Assembly (NCBI GenBank): GCA_963711315.1
Contig: CAVQDQ010000003.1
Location: 186,001 to 250,000, forward strand
From: PALSA-612 sp963711315
Lineage (GTDB): Bacteria; Actinomycetota; Thermoleophilia; Gaiellales; Gaiellaceae
DNA: 64,000 nt
Reading direction: 5' to 3'
The position numbers and the translations under genes are program-made. The notes under the pieces are model-generated. The model was given only the letters and a program-made list of their open reading frames with translations. It was not told the DNA's origin and searched no databases. This document shows positions 1 to 7,555 of this stretch, piece by piece. How positions within the stretch are numbered: position 1 is the first letter of the stretch; every line of letters begins with the position of its first letter.

Positions 1-500
1 TAAACGGGCGCGAAGTCCGCCGTCGCCAGCGCGTCACCCAGGTCGTACGCGCGCACCTGGAAGTCGCCGCGCTGTAGGCGCCCGCGCAGGCGAATCGGCG
101 TGCCCGGCGCGAGCTTCGTCGCCAGCCACTCCTGGTTGAACCAGATGGCTGCGACCTCTCCGGACTCGTCGTGGACGCGCGCACGAACGATCGCGAGCCG
201 CCTGCGCGGGCGACGGACGGTCACGTCGCGGACGACGCCGGCGATCGCGACCTCCTCCTCGGCCAGGAGATCGGCGATGCGCCGTTCCGGCGCGGCGGTC
301 TCGTAGCGGCGCGGGGCGTGGCCGAGCAGATCGTCGACCGTGCCCAGCCCGAGCTTCTCGAGCCGCCGGGCAGCCGTTGGGCCGACACCGCGCAGGGTGT
401 CCAGCGGACGCGCGAGCGCCTCGGGCCGGCAGGACGTGCGCGGCCTCGTCCATTTCGCCGGCCGGTCCGGCACGGCGAACCCGGTCGGAAGCCGAGTCAC
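1..500 (-). CDS. recG: ATP-dependent DNA helicase RecG, N-terminal part
   Basis: This is the N-terminal wedge/OB region of RecG, the helicase that remodels stalled replication forks and Holliday junctions. The translation has the helix-hairpin-helix-like LDTLRGVGPTAARRLEKLG at about residues 36-54, then an OB-fold stretch including VRRPRRRLAIVRARVHD and IWFNQEWL. The helicase motor domains lie beyond the left edge, so about 166 codons are present. The GTG start at 500 is chosen because it directly follows a TAGACT box with 7 nt between. It lies 43 bp after degV, matching the yloV-recG order of Firmicutes. Identity is confident; the exact start is less certain. Confidence 0.85.
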   Translation of the reverse strand, partial: MTRLPTGFAVPDRPAKWTRPRTSCRPEALARPLDTLRGVGPTAARRLEKLGLGTVDDLLGHAPRRYETAAPERRIADLLAEEEVAIAGVVRDVTVRRPRRRLAIVRARVHDESGEVAAIWFNQEWLATKLAPGTPIRLRGRLQRGDFQVRAYDLGDALATADFAPV

Positions 501-507
501 CGTCGTG

Positions 508-513
508 AGTCTA
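508..513 (-). promoter_or_regulatory. Putative -10 box of recG (leaderless)
   Basis: Read on the minus strand this is TAGACT, 7 nt before the GTG start of recG. No Shine-Dalgarno sequence is present, so transcription would begin at or next to the start codon. It implies recG can be transcribed separately from degV. Confidence 0.5.
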
Positions 514-543
514 GGGAGGCGTTCGGCTGGGCCTGGGCTCTCC

Positions 544-1404
544 CTAGGGATCGTCGAACCAGAAGAGGCCGACGGCACCGGGGCCGGCGTGCGTGCCGAC
601 GACGGGCCCGAGCATCCCGGCCGCCTCGATGTGAGCGCTTGGCCGGACGTCGTTGACCATGCTCCGCAGCGCCTGCTCGCGGTCGGGCGCGTCCGCGTGC
701 GCGATCGCCACCCGTAGCGACGGACGGTCGACCGTTGCCCCCTCGAACGTCTTCGTGAACTCGGCGAAGGCCTTCTTGTTGCCGCGCACCCGCTTGACGG
801 GGACGATCTCGCCGTCGTCGATCGTGAGAATCGGCTTGATGGAGAGCAGCTCCCCCGCCCATGCCTGAGCTCGGCCGATGCGCCCGCCGCGGGCGAGGAA
901 CTCGAGCGTGTCGACGGTGAAGACCAGACCCGTCTCCTGCTTGAACGCCTCGACCAGCGCCTCGATCTCCTCGTCCGTCGTGCCGCGCTCGAGGCGCCGC
1001 TGGACACCGAGGCCGAGCAGCGTGATCCCTAACGACGCCGACTCGGTGTCGACGACGCGGATCCGCGTTCCTAGGTGCTCGCCCGCACCGAGCTTCGCGC
1101 TCTCCCAGGTGCCCGAGAACTTCGCCGACAGATGGAGCGAGTACACACGCTCATAGCCGGCCAGCTCCCCGTAGACGGCTGCGAAGTCGCCGGGCGTCGG
1201 CTGCGACGTCGTGGGCATGACCGAAGAGGCGCGGAGGCGTGTGTAGAACTCGGCCGGCGGCAGATCGACGTAGTCGCGGAAGCTCTCGTCGCCGAACAAC
1301 ACGTAGAGCGGTACGACGCGCCAGTTTCGGAACCGGTCAGCCGCGTCGGGGAAGTCGGCCGTCGAGTCCACGACGACGGCGGTGTTCTCGGCCGTGAGCT
1401 CCAT
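544..1404 (-). CDS. degV: DegV family fatty-acid-binding protein (FakB-like)
   Basis: This 286-residue protein has the DegV signature: VDSTADF near the N terminus, the TSQPTPGDF loop at about residue 66, and SAKFSGTWESA in the core. The length is typical of the family. DegV/FakB proteins bind a fatty acid and present it to the kinase FakA, which makes acyl-phosphate for phospholipid synthesis. The FakA-like gene lies immediately upstream (13 bp gap), so the two probably form one kinase. The ATG start fits the operon spacing. The lipid specificity cannot be read from the sequence. Confidence 0.88.
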   Translation of the reverse strand: MELTAENTAVVVDSTADFPDAADRFRNWRVVPLYVLFGDESFRDYVDLPPAEFYTRLRASSVMPTTSQPTPGDFAAVYGELAGYERVYSLHLSAKFSGTWESAKLGAGEHLGTRIRVVDTESASLGITLLGLGVQRRLERGTTDEEIEALVEAFKQETGLVFTVDTLEFLARGGRIGRAQAWAGELLSIKPILTIDDGEIVPVKRVRGNKKAFAEFTKTFEGATVDRPSLRVAIAHADAPDREQALRSMVNDVRPSAHIEAAGMLGPVVGTHAGPGAVGLFWFDDP

Positions 1405-1417
1405 CCCTCGGCGGAGC

Positions 1418-3016
1418 TTATTCGGCGGCGATCAGCAGGTGATAGTGCGGCTGTCCGCCGGGCTGGACGTCAACCTCCACGTCTGGGTGCCGTACGGCGA
1501 CGCCCTCGAGCAGGTCGTCGATGACGGGAGCATCTGCGCCCGTGAGCACCGTCATCGTGTCGTGCGGTGAAGACAGCAGCGCCTCGATGACCGCGTTGGC
1601 GACCTCGTCGAAGGTCTCACCGCCTACGAGCGGCTCTTCCTCGAGCAGGCCGAGGTACTGGCCCTGGCGAATGGCCAGACCGTGCAGCTCGACGTCGCGG
1701 GACGCCGTCGTCACGGCTGCCGTCGCCACCGAGCCGATGGCCTCCCGCATCGCCGCCTCGTTCTCGTTCGCCGTTGCCGCCGGGTCGTAGGCGAGCAGCG
1801 CGGACAGGCCCGCCTGGATCGACCGTGTGGCCACCACACGGGCATTCCCTGCGATCGCCGCGGCGTGCTCCGCCGTCATGATCACGTTGCCGTTGTTCGG
1901 CAGCACGATGACCTCCGGCGCTTCCGTAGCCTCGATGGCATCGATGATGTCCGCCGTCGAGGGGTTCATCGACTGGCCGCCCTCGACGATTTGCACCGTG
2001 CCGAGGCTCTCGTAGAGACGGCGGTTTCCGTCACCCGCCACGACGGCGACGACGTCCGTGAGGCGGTTGCTCGAGGCCGGCGCGGCGGCGACGACCGTCA
2101 GCCGCTCCTCGCGCTCCGCCGTCTGAACGTGCATGTCTGCGATTTCCACGCCGGAGATCGCCCCGCGAGTCGTGCCGAGGCTCAACGCCGCCCCAGGGTC
2201 GTCGGTGTGCACGTGCACCTTCAGCGCAGACGAGTCCCCCACAACGAGCAGCGAGTCGCCAAGCTCCTCCAGCTCCCGCTCGAGCGCGGCGCCGTCGAGA
2301 CCGGTCCCCTCCACCAGGAAGGCCGTGCAGTAGCGGAACTCCGAGAGCTCGCGATGGATCGCCTCCAGTCCGAGCTCGCCCGTGAGAGCAGGCACAGGCG
2401 CGACGAGCTCCTCGCCGGTGACTGCCGCGACCAGCCCGCGCATGATCTCGACGAGGCCGGCGCCGCCCGCGTCGACGACGTTGGCGTCCCGCAGGACGTC
2501 GAGCAACTCCGGGGTACGCGCGAGCGCAGCCTCTCCCCTGGCCAGCACGGCCTGCAACAGCTCGCCTGGGGCCAGGCCGGACGCCGCCTGGGCCTCGGCT
2601 TCCTCCGCCATCTCCCGGATGACCGTGAGGATCGTGCCCTCCACCGGCTGTCGGACTCCGCGGTAGGCAACGTCGCTCGCCGCACGCAATGCTTCCGCGA
2701 CGGTTGGAGAGTCGAGCCTCTCGGCGGATCCGAGCACCTCGGCCGCGCCGCGGACGATCTGCGAGAGGATGACCCCGGAGTTGCCGCGGGCGCCCATGAG
2801 CGTCGCGCGCGTGACCGTGTGTGCCAGCGCCGGGCGAGGAGTGTCCGACGCACCGTCGAGCGCCTCCACGAGGGCGCGCATCGTCAGCGCCATGTTCGTT
2901 CCCGTGTCGCCGTCGGGCACGGGGTAGACGTTGAGGTCGTCGATCCGACCGCGGCTGGCATCGAGCGAGGCCGCGGCCGCACCGACGAGCCTCCGCAGCT
3001 CGGCGAGCTCGCTCAT
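1418..3016 (-). CDS. fakA: DAK domain fatty-acid kinase subunit (FakA/YloV-like)
   Basis: This 532-residue protein begins with a DhaL-type nucleotide-binding domain. NVYPVPDGDTGTNM at about residues 29-42 supplies the metal-binding aspartates, and GARGNSGVILSQI follows further on. The C-terminal half (from about residue 300) matches the FakA/YloV layout and includes the VVAVVAGDG and VLPNNGNV stretches. It would phosphorylate the fatty acid held by the neighbouring DegV protein. An open frame continues 87 codons upstream, but that part is arginine-rich shadow of asp23. The ATG at 3016 overlaps the asp23 stop as ATGA, which fits translational coupling. Confidence 0.87.
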   Translation of the reverse strand: MSELAELRRLVGAAAASLDASRGRIDDLNVYPVPDGDTGTNMALTMRALVEALDGASDTPRPALAHTVTRATLMGARGNSGVILSQIVRGAAEVLGSAERLDSPTVAEALRAASDVAYRGVRQPVEGTILTVIREMAEEAEAQAASGLAPGELLQAVLARGEAALARTPELLDVLRDANVVDAGGAGLVEIMRGLVAAVTGEELVAPVPALTGELGLEAIHRELSEFRYCTAFLVEGTGLDGAALERELEELGDSLLVVGDSSALKVHVHTDDPGAALSLGTTRGAISGVEIADMHVQTAEREERLTVVAAAPASSNRLTDVVAVVAGDGNRRLYESLGTVQIVEGGQSMNPSTADIIDAIEATEAPEVIVLPNNGNVIMTAEHAAAIAGNARVVATRSIQAGLSALLAYDPAATANENEAAMREAIGSVATAAVTTASRDVELHGLAIRQGQYLGLLEEEPLVGGETFDEVANAVIEALLSSPHDTMTVLTGADAPVIDDLLEGVAVRHPDVEVDVQPGGQPHYHLLIAAE

Positions 3017-3354
3017 GTCGACGTCCGGACGTCTGCGATCAGAACGTCGACCGACACCGTCGGGATTCCCGTCAGGCGCGAGACCTCGTAGCCGACGTGC
3101 GAGCGTACGGTCGATGCCACCTCGGCGAGATTGAGCCCATGTTCGACCACAACTCGTAGCGTGATGACGAGCCCGTCGGGTGTGCGCACGACCTCGACGC
3201 CGAGCTCGGGCTTGTCGCGTGAGACGAGCCGCCGTAGCCGGCCACCTTTTGGCTGAGCGCCGACGACGCCGTAGCACTCGGCGGCGGTGAGGCCCGCCAG
3301 CTGCGCGATGGCATCCGTGGTGATCGTGATCTCGCCTGGAACGGCGTCGGCCAC
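3013..3354 (-). CDS. Asp23/Gls24 family envelope stress protein (YloU-like)
   Basis: This 113-residue protein matches the Asp23/Gls24 family in length and pattern: GEITITTDAIAQLAGLTAAE at the start, a central VVEHGLNLAEVASTVRSHV, and a VDVLIADV-type end. Asp23-family proteins act at the membrane and in Firmicutes sit next to the fatty-acid kinase gene, as here. It heads the operon asp23-fakA-degV(-recG). The GTG start is supported by a TAACCT box 6 nt upstream and by the ATGA overlap with fakA. Its molecular role in actinobacteria is not established. Confidence 0.85.
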   Translation of the reverse strand: MADAVPGEITITTDAIAQLAGLTAAECYGVVGAQPKGGRLRRLVSRDKPELGVEVVRTPDGLVITLRVVVEHGLNLAEVASTVRSHVGYEVSRLTGIPTVSVDVLIADVRTST

Positions 3355-3360
3355 GCGCGG

Positions 3361-3366
3361 AGGTTA
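3361..3366 (-). promoter_or_regulatory. Putative -10 box of the asp23-fakA-degV operon
   Basis: TAACCT on the minus strand, 6 nt before the GTG start of the Asp23-like gene, without a Shine-Dalgarno sequence. This is the leaderless promoter pattern seen at many operon heads in this window. Confidence 0.5.
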
Positions 3367-3394
3367 GTCGAGCGGCGACAAGGCCGCCCGGAGG

Positions 3395-3586
3395 CTAGAC
3401 GGCTTTCTGGACTGCGCCGGAGCGCAGGCAGCGCGTGCAGACGTACGCACGCTTTGCTGTGCCGTCAACGAGGACGCGCACGCGCTGGAGATTCGGGTCG
3501 AAGCGCCGCTTCGTCGCCACCATCGAGTGGCTCCGGCTGTGGCCGAACCCCGGCTTCTTCCCGCAGACTGAGCAAATCTTTGCCAT
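3395..3586 (-). CDS. rpmB: 50S ribosomal protein L28
   Basis: This 63-residue protein is a complete L28. It begins MAKICSVCGKKPGFGHSRSH and ends CTRCLRSGAVQKAV. It retains two CxxC pairs (CSVCGK and CTRCLR), so it is the zinc-binding form. It lies 19 bp downstream of ribH and about 40 bp before the asp23 promoter, and so may be cotranscribed with the riboflavin genes. The ATG start is unambiguous. Confidence 0.97.
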   Translation of the reverse strand: MAKICSVCGKKPGFGHSRSHSMVATKRRFDPNLQRVRVLVDGTAKRAYVCTRCLRSGAVQKAV

Positions 3587-3605
3587 GAGCGACTGAGGAG
3601 TGTAC

Positions 3606-4502
3606 CTACGAGGCGGCGGCGCTCGTCCGCACGTGTGAGAAGAGATCCGCCATCTCGAGCGCTGTGCGGGCAGCCTCGCCGCCGCGGTCGATCCGCTCCT
3701 CCGCCTGCTCGCGCGTCTCGGTCGTGATCACGCCGAACGCGACGGGGATGCCGGTCTCGATCGCCGCCAGCTGGAGCCCGCTCGCCGCCTCGCTCGCGAT
3801 GAGATCGAAATGCGGCGTCTCTCCGCGAATGAGGCAGCCGAGCGCGACGACACACGAATAGCGGCGCGTCTTCGCGAGCGCGAGCGCCGTCAGCGGCAGC
3901 TCGAACGCGCCGGGCACCGGCACGACGGTGATGGCGTCGTCGCCGACGTTGCAGTCACGAAGTGCCGTCAGCGCGCTGTTCAGCAGGCCCGTCGTGATGT
4001 CGCCGTTGAAGCGGCTGACGACGACGGCGACGTTCCGACGAAAGCCGTGGGGCCCGCCTGCGAGCACCTCGACGCCCGGCGGTATCAACAGCTCCCCGGG
4101 TGCGTGTTGGACGGCCGCCGCGTCCTCTGCGGGGACGGCGGGAAGCAAAGCCTCGTCCTCCTCGACGATCGGCTCTTCCTCGAGCGCGGGCTCGTCCTCG
4201 ACGACCACCTCGGCCTCCGCGACCTCTTCGACGACCGCGACCGCCTCGACGGCGTCGGGGTCGGGCTCGGGCTCGTCTTCTACGGCAGCCTCGACGGACA
4301 TCGGCAACGGCTCCCCGTCCTGTGCCTCTTCCTCGTCGATCGGCGCCGAGAGCTCAGTGTTCTCGAAAACCTGGGGCTCCGCAGGCTCCGGCTCAGGCTC
4401 CGGCGCGACGTCCCGCTCGGGCTTCGGTGGAGCATCTCGGAACGGCCAGTCACCCGTGTCCTCGAAGGGGTCGTAGCTGCTGATGTCGGGGCCGCTCGTC
4501 AT
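3606..4502 (-). CDS. ribH: 6,7-dimethyl-8-ribityllumazine synthase with long acidic N-terminal extension
   Basis: The last ~150 residues are a full lumazine synthase: VVSRFNGDITTGLL, PVPGAFELPLTALALAKT, and CLIRGETPHFDLIASEAASG with the catalytic-region His. It condenses 5-amino-6-ribitylamino-uracil with dihydroxybutanone phosphate, and family members assemble into pentamers or 60-mer shells. The first ~130 residues are unusual: Glu/Asp/Pro/Ala-rich and strongly acidic, with no similarity to a known domain that I recognise. The start at 4502 gives an ATGA overlap with ribBA, which argues that the extension is translated; a shorter start near residue 60-70 is possible. Normal family length is about 150-160 residues, so this protein is almost twice that. 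Confidence 0.93.
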   Translation of the reverse strand: MTSGPDISSYDPFEDTGDWPFRDAPPKPERDVAPEPEPEPAEPQVFENTELSAPIDEEEAQDGEPLPMSVEAAVEDEPEPDPDAVEAVAVVEEVAEAEVVVEDEPALEEEPIVEEDEALLPAVPAEDAAAVQHAPGELLIPPGVEVLAGGPHGFRRNVAVVVSRFNGDITTGLLNSALTALRDCNVGDDAITVVPVPGAFELPLTALALAKTRRYSCVVALGCLIRGETPHFDLIASEAASGLQLAAIETGIPVAFGVITTETREQAEERIDRGGEAARTALEMADLFSHVRTSAAAS

Positions 4503-5746
4503 CGCTCGAACTTCAGATCCTGGTGGTGCAGCACATGGCCAAGCTTGTCACGCTTCGCGGCAAGATAGCGACGGTTCTCGACGTTCGGCGTGGTCTCGAT
4601 CGGCAACTGCTGCGTGACTGTCAGCCCGTAGGACTCGATGCCCTCCATCTTCCGGGGGTTGTTCGTCAGCAACCGGATCGACGTCAGGCCGAGATCGGAC
4701 AGGATCTGGTAGCCGATTCCGTACTCGCGCGAGTCCGCCGGGAAGCCGAGCTCGGCGTTCGCCTCGACCGTGTCGAGTCCCTGCTCCTGGAGCTCGTACG
4801 CGAGCAGCTTGTTGAGCAGGCCGATGCCGCGGCCCTCCTGGCCCATGTACAGCAGCACGCCTCGCTCATCGGCGCCGATCTGGCTCATGGCGAGCTCCAG
4901 CTGCTCGCCGCAGTCGCAGCGCAACGAGTGGAAGACATCGCCCGTGAGGCATTCGGAGTGCACGCGGACGAGCACGTCGTCGTGGCCGTCGACCTCCCCC
5001 TTGACGAGAGCGACGTGGTGCTTCCCGGTCAGCGTCTCGCGGAAGGCGACGGCGGTGAACTCGCCGTACTCGGTGGGCAGCCTCACCGAGCTCACGCGCT
5101 CGACGAGCTTCTCCGTACGGCGGCGGTATTCGATGAGGTCGGCGATGGTGACGAGCTTCAGCCCGTGCCGCTCGCAGTAGTCCACGAGGTCGGGGACGCG
5201 AGCCATCGTTCCGTCGTCCTTCATGATCTCGCAGACGACGCCAGCGGACTGGAGGCCGGCGAGCCGGGCGAGATCCACGGCGGCTTCGGTCTGACCTGCG
5301 CGCTGCAGGACGCCGCCCGAGCGGGCGCGCAGTGGCTGGACGTGGCCGCCTTCGATGAAGTCGTGGGGGCCGGCCGCGGGATCGACGGCGTGCATGATCG
5401 TGTGCGAGCGGTCTGCAGCAGACACGCCGGTGGAGATGCCCTCGCGGGCGTCGATCGGGTTCGTGTACGCCGTTCCGTGGCGTGATTCGCGGCTCGACGC
5501 GAGCACGTGTAGCCCGAGCTCGTCGCAGCGGTCCTCGGTGAGGCACAGGCAGATCAGGCCGCGCCCATGCGTTGCCATGAAGTTCACCGCGTCCGGCGTC
5601 GCGAGCTCCGCCGCGATCGTCAGGTCGCCCTCGTTCTCTCGGTCGGGCGCGTCGACGACGACCACGAACTTCCCGCCGCGGATGTCCTCGATCGCCTCCT
5701 CGATCGTGGCGAAAGGCGCCGTGCGCGTCTCAGCCAGGGTCGCCAT
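4499..5746 (-). CDS. ribBA: Bifunctional 3,4-dihydroxy-2-butanone-4-phosphate synthase / GTP cyclohydrolase II
   Basis: This 415-residue fusion carries RibB (about 1-210: DAPDRENEGDL, GISTGVSAADR) and then RibA (about 215-415: VRVHSECLTGDVFHSLRCDCG with zinc cysteines, GQEGRGIGLLNK, LTNNPRKMEG). It supplies both precursors of riboflavin. In RibB, the segment usually read as GHTEA is GQTEA here, so the conserved His is Gln (codon CAG at about 5292). It overlaps ribE by 17 nt and ribH by 4 nt within one operon. Length is normal. Whether the His-to-Gln change affects activity is not known from sequence. Confidence 0.95.
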   Translation of the reverse strand: MATLAETRTAPFATIEEAIEDIRGGKFVVVVDAPDRENEGDLTIAAELATPDAVNFMATHGRGLICLCLTEDRCDELGLHVLASSRESRHGTAYTNPIDAREGISTGVSAADRSHTIMHAVDPAAGPHDFIEGGHVQPLRARSGGVLQRAGQTEAAVDLARLAGLQSAGVVCEIMKDDGTMARVPDLVDYCERHGLKLVTIADLIEYRRRTEKLVERVSSVRLPTEYGEFTAVAFRETLTGKHHVALVKGEVDGHDDVLVRVHSECLTGDVFHSLRCDCGEQLELAMSQIGADERGVLLYMGQEGRGIGLLNKLLAYELQEQGLDTVEANAELGFPADSREYGIGYQILSDLGLTSIRLLTNNPRKMEGIESYGLTVTQQLPIETTPNVENRRYLAAKRDKLGHVLHHQDLKFER

Positions 5747-6329
5747 CCCGGGAAGCGTAGCCGGGCGGCTGAAGTAGACGTTCGACGTACTTCCCGATCA
5801 CGTCAACCTCGACGTTCACGTCGTCGCCGGGCCCGAGCTCGCCCAGCGTGGTCTCGTGGAGCGTGTGGGGCACCAGGGCAACGGCGAAGGCGCCGTCCTC
5901 GAGGTCGGCCACTGTCAGGGAGACGCCCGAGACGGTGATCGAGCCCTTCTCCACGCAGAAGCGCAGGACGTCTGGCGAAGCCTCGATCCACATGCGCCGA
6001 CCATCGCCCTCGGGCTCGACCTCGCGCACGCGGCCGACGCCGTCCACGTGACCCTGGACCATGTGGCCGCCGAGCTCCTCGCCCACGCGGAGCGCCGGCT
6101 CGACGTTGACGACCGCCGCCGTCGCCAGCTTGCCCAGCGTCGAGCGCGAGAGCGTCTCGGGCACGACGTCGAACTCCAGCGTCACCTCGTCCCCAGCGAC
6201 CACTGTCAGACACACGCCGTCGACGGCAATCGAGTCGCCCACGGCCGCCTGCAACGAGGTCTCGAGCACGAGCCGCGCGCCGTCGAAGGACGCGACGCGG
6301 CCGCGCTCGCGAACGATGCCGGTGAACAC
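5730..6329 (-). CDS. ribE: Riboflavin synthase alpha subunit
   Basis: This 199-residue protein starts MFTGIVRERGRVAS, the invariant N terminus of riboflavin synthase. It shows the expected tandem lumazine-binding repeat: SIAVDGVCLTVV and GGHMVQGHVDG in the first half, SITVSGVSLTV and GKYVERLL in the second. It converts two 6,7-dimethyl-8-ribityllumazine molecules to riboflavin plus the pyrimidine used by RibH. It lies in the middle of the rib operon, 28 bp after the small unknown ORF. Confidence 0.95.
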   Translation of the reverse strand: MFTGIVRERGRVASFDGARLVLETSLQAAVGDSIAVDGVCLTVVAGDEVTLEFDVVPETLSRSTLGKLATAAVVNVEPALRVGEELGGHMVQGHVDGVGRVREVEPEGDGRRMWIEASPDVLRFCVEKGSITVSGVSLTVADLEDGAFAVALVPHTLHETTLGELGPGDDVNVEVDVIGKYVERLLQPPGYASRDGDPG

Positions 6330-6357
6330 GCTGACAGGCTAGATCAGCGTGGTGTAG

Positions 6358-6615
6358 CTAGCCGAGTGCGACCGCGTCGAGGGTCTCGCGCACGAGTCGC
6401 TCGAGGTGCCCGTGCCCGTTCGAAGACTTCGTACCGAGCTCATCGAGCAGGTCGTGAACCGCGTCGGCCGCCTCGCCGTCGAGGCCGCTTCTGTCGATCT
6501 CCAGCAGCCTTCTACGGAGCTCTTCCGCGCCGGCGCCAAAGGCCAGCCACTCGGAGAGCAAAGTGACGATCTCGTCGTCGGGGCGCACGGGAGTGGTTTC
6601 AGGGCTCGCGGACAT
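6358..6615 (-). CDS. Hypothetical protein inside the riboflavin operon (85 aa)
   Basis: This small protein lies between ribD and ribE on the same strand, and its ATG at 6615 overlaps the end of ribD by 17 nt. The sequence is acidic and predicted helical (for example EIVTLLSEWLAFGAGAEELRRRLLEIDR split by short turns), with no membrane segment, cysteines or recognisable domain. A longer frame extends upstream but only as the arginine-rich shadow of ribD. Position and tight packing support a real gene. I do not recognise its family; a link to flavin metabolism is only positional. Confidence 0.6.
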   Translation of the reverse strand: MSASPETTPVRPDDEIVTLLSEWLAFGAGAEELRRRLLEIDRSGLDGEAADAVHDLLDELGTKSSNGHGHLERLVRETLDAVALG

Positions 6616-7543
6616 AGGCGCTGAGGAGTACATCATCTCCCACGCGCTGGACGTCCATCCTCGACAACCGCACGGATTGCGACAGCTCGCCGAGGATTGC
6701 CGGGCCGGAGCCGGAGAGCCGGGGCGCGACGAAGACAAGAAGCTTGTCGACGAGGCTCTGCTCGAAGAAGGCCGTGGCGAGCGTCGCACCACCTTCGAGC
6801 AACAGCGACTGCACGCCCTCCTGCGCCAGCGCCGCCAGCTCGTCGGCAAGCGGGCCGCTGTGCTGCTCGAGCTCCGATCCTTCCGGCAGTGGGCCGCTAC
6901 CGAAGGCGAGCCGCCGCGGCTGCCGCACGGCGTCCACGCCGCGGGCATCCAGGCGAGGGTCGTCGGCGCGGACAGTGCCCATGCCGACGGCGACGGCGTC
7001 GACGCCTGCGCGCAATTCGTGCACGAGGCGCCGGCTCTCCTCCCCGCTCACCCAGCGCGATCCCGGCACCGTGACGCGTCCGTCGAGCGTGGCCGCCACC
7101 TTGTAGGTCACGAACGGACGGCGCTCGGTCGTCCACGTCCGCCACGCCTCGTTCTGTGCCCGCGCTTCGAACGCATCGACGAGATCGACCTCGAGCCCTG
7201 CTGCGCGCAGCTGGTCCAGCCCGCCACCCGAGTCCACGCCGGGGTCGAGGCTGCCGGCGACGACTCTGCCCACGCCCGCTGCGAGCACGGCATCGACGCA
7301 CGGCGGCGTGCGGCCGTGGTGCGCGCACGGCTCCATCGTCACGTACAGCGTCGAGCCACGCGCGCGCTCGCCGGCCGCAGCGAGCGCCACCACCTCCGCG
7401 TGCGGGCCGCCCGCGCGCTCGTGCCAACCCTCTCCCACGACTTCTCCGTCGCCGACGACGACGGCGCCGACGACGGGATTCGGGCGGGTCGTGCCTCGGC
7501 CTCGCTCGGCCAACTCCAGCGCCCGGCGCAGCTGCTCGTCCAC
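6599..7543 (-). CDS. ribD: Bifunctional diaminohydroxyphosphoribosylaminopyrimidine deaminase / 5-amino-6-(5-phosphoribosylamino)uracil reductase
   Basis: This 314-residue protein has an N-terminal zinc deaminase (TRPNPVVGAVVV, GGPHAEVVAL, MEPCAHHGRTPPC: the HAE and PCxxxGxxxxC zinc motifs). A C-terminal reductase follows (RPFVTYKVAATLDGRV, GMGTVRADDPRL, SLLLEGGATLATAFF). It does the second and third steps of riboflavin synthesis. It heads the operon ribD-ORF-ribE-ribBA-ribH. The GTG start follows a TAGGAT box by 6 nt, leaving no room for an FMN riboswitch. The reductase half is slightly short but all main motifs are there. Confidence 0.95.
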   Translation of the reverse strand: MDEQLRRALELAERGRGTTRPNPVVGAVVVGDGEVVGEGWHERAGGPHAEVVALAAAGERARGSTLYVTMEPCAHHGRTPPCVDAVLAAGVGRVVAGSLDPGVDSGGGLDQLRAAGLEVDLVDAFEARAQNEAWRTWTTERRPFVTYKVAATLDGRVTVPGSRWVSGEESRRLVHELRAGVDAVAVGMGTVRADDPRLDARGVDAVRQPRRLAFGSGPLPEGSELEQHSGPLADELAALAQEGVQSLLLEGGATLATAFFEQSLVDKLLVFVAPRLSGSGPAILGELSQSVRLSRMDVQRVGDDVLLSAYVREP

Positions 7544-7549
7544 TCTCTG

Positions 7550-7555
7550 ATCCTA
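7550..7555 (-). promoter_or_regulatory. Putative -10 box of the rib operon
   Basis: TAGGAT on the minus strand, 6 nt before the ribD GTG. Its first three bases are also the TAG stop codon of the corrected rsmB reading frame. A leaderless start here means the operon has no 5' leader that could hold an FMN riboswitch. Confidence 0.5.
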
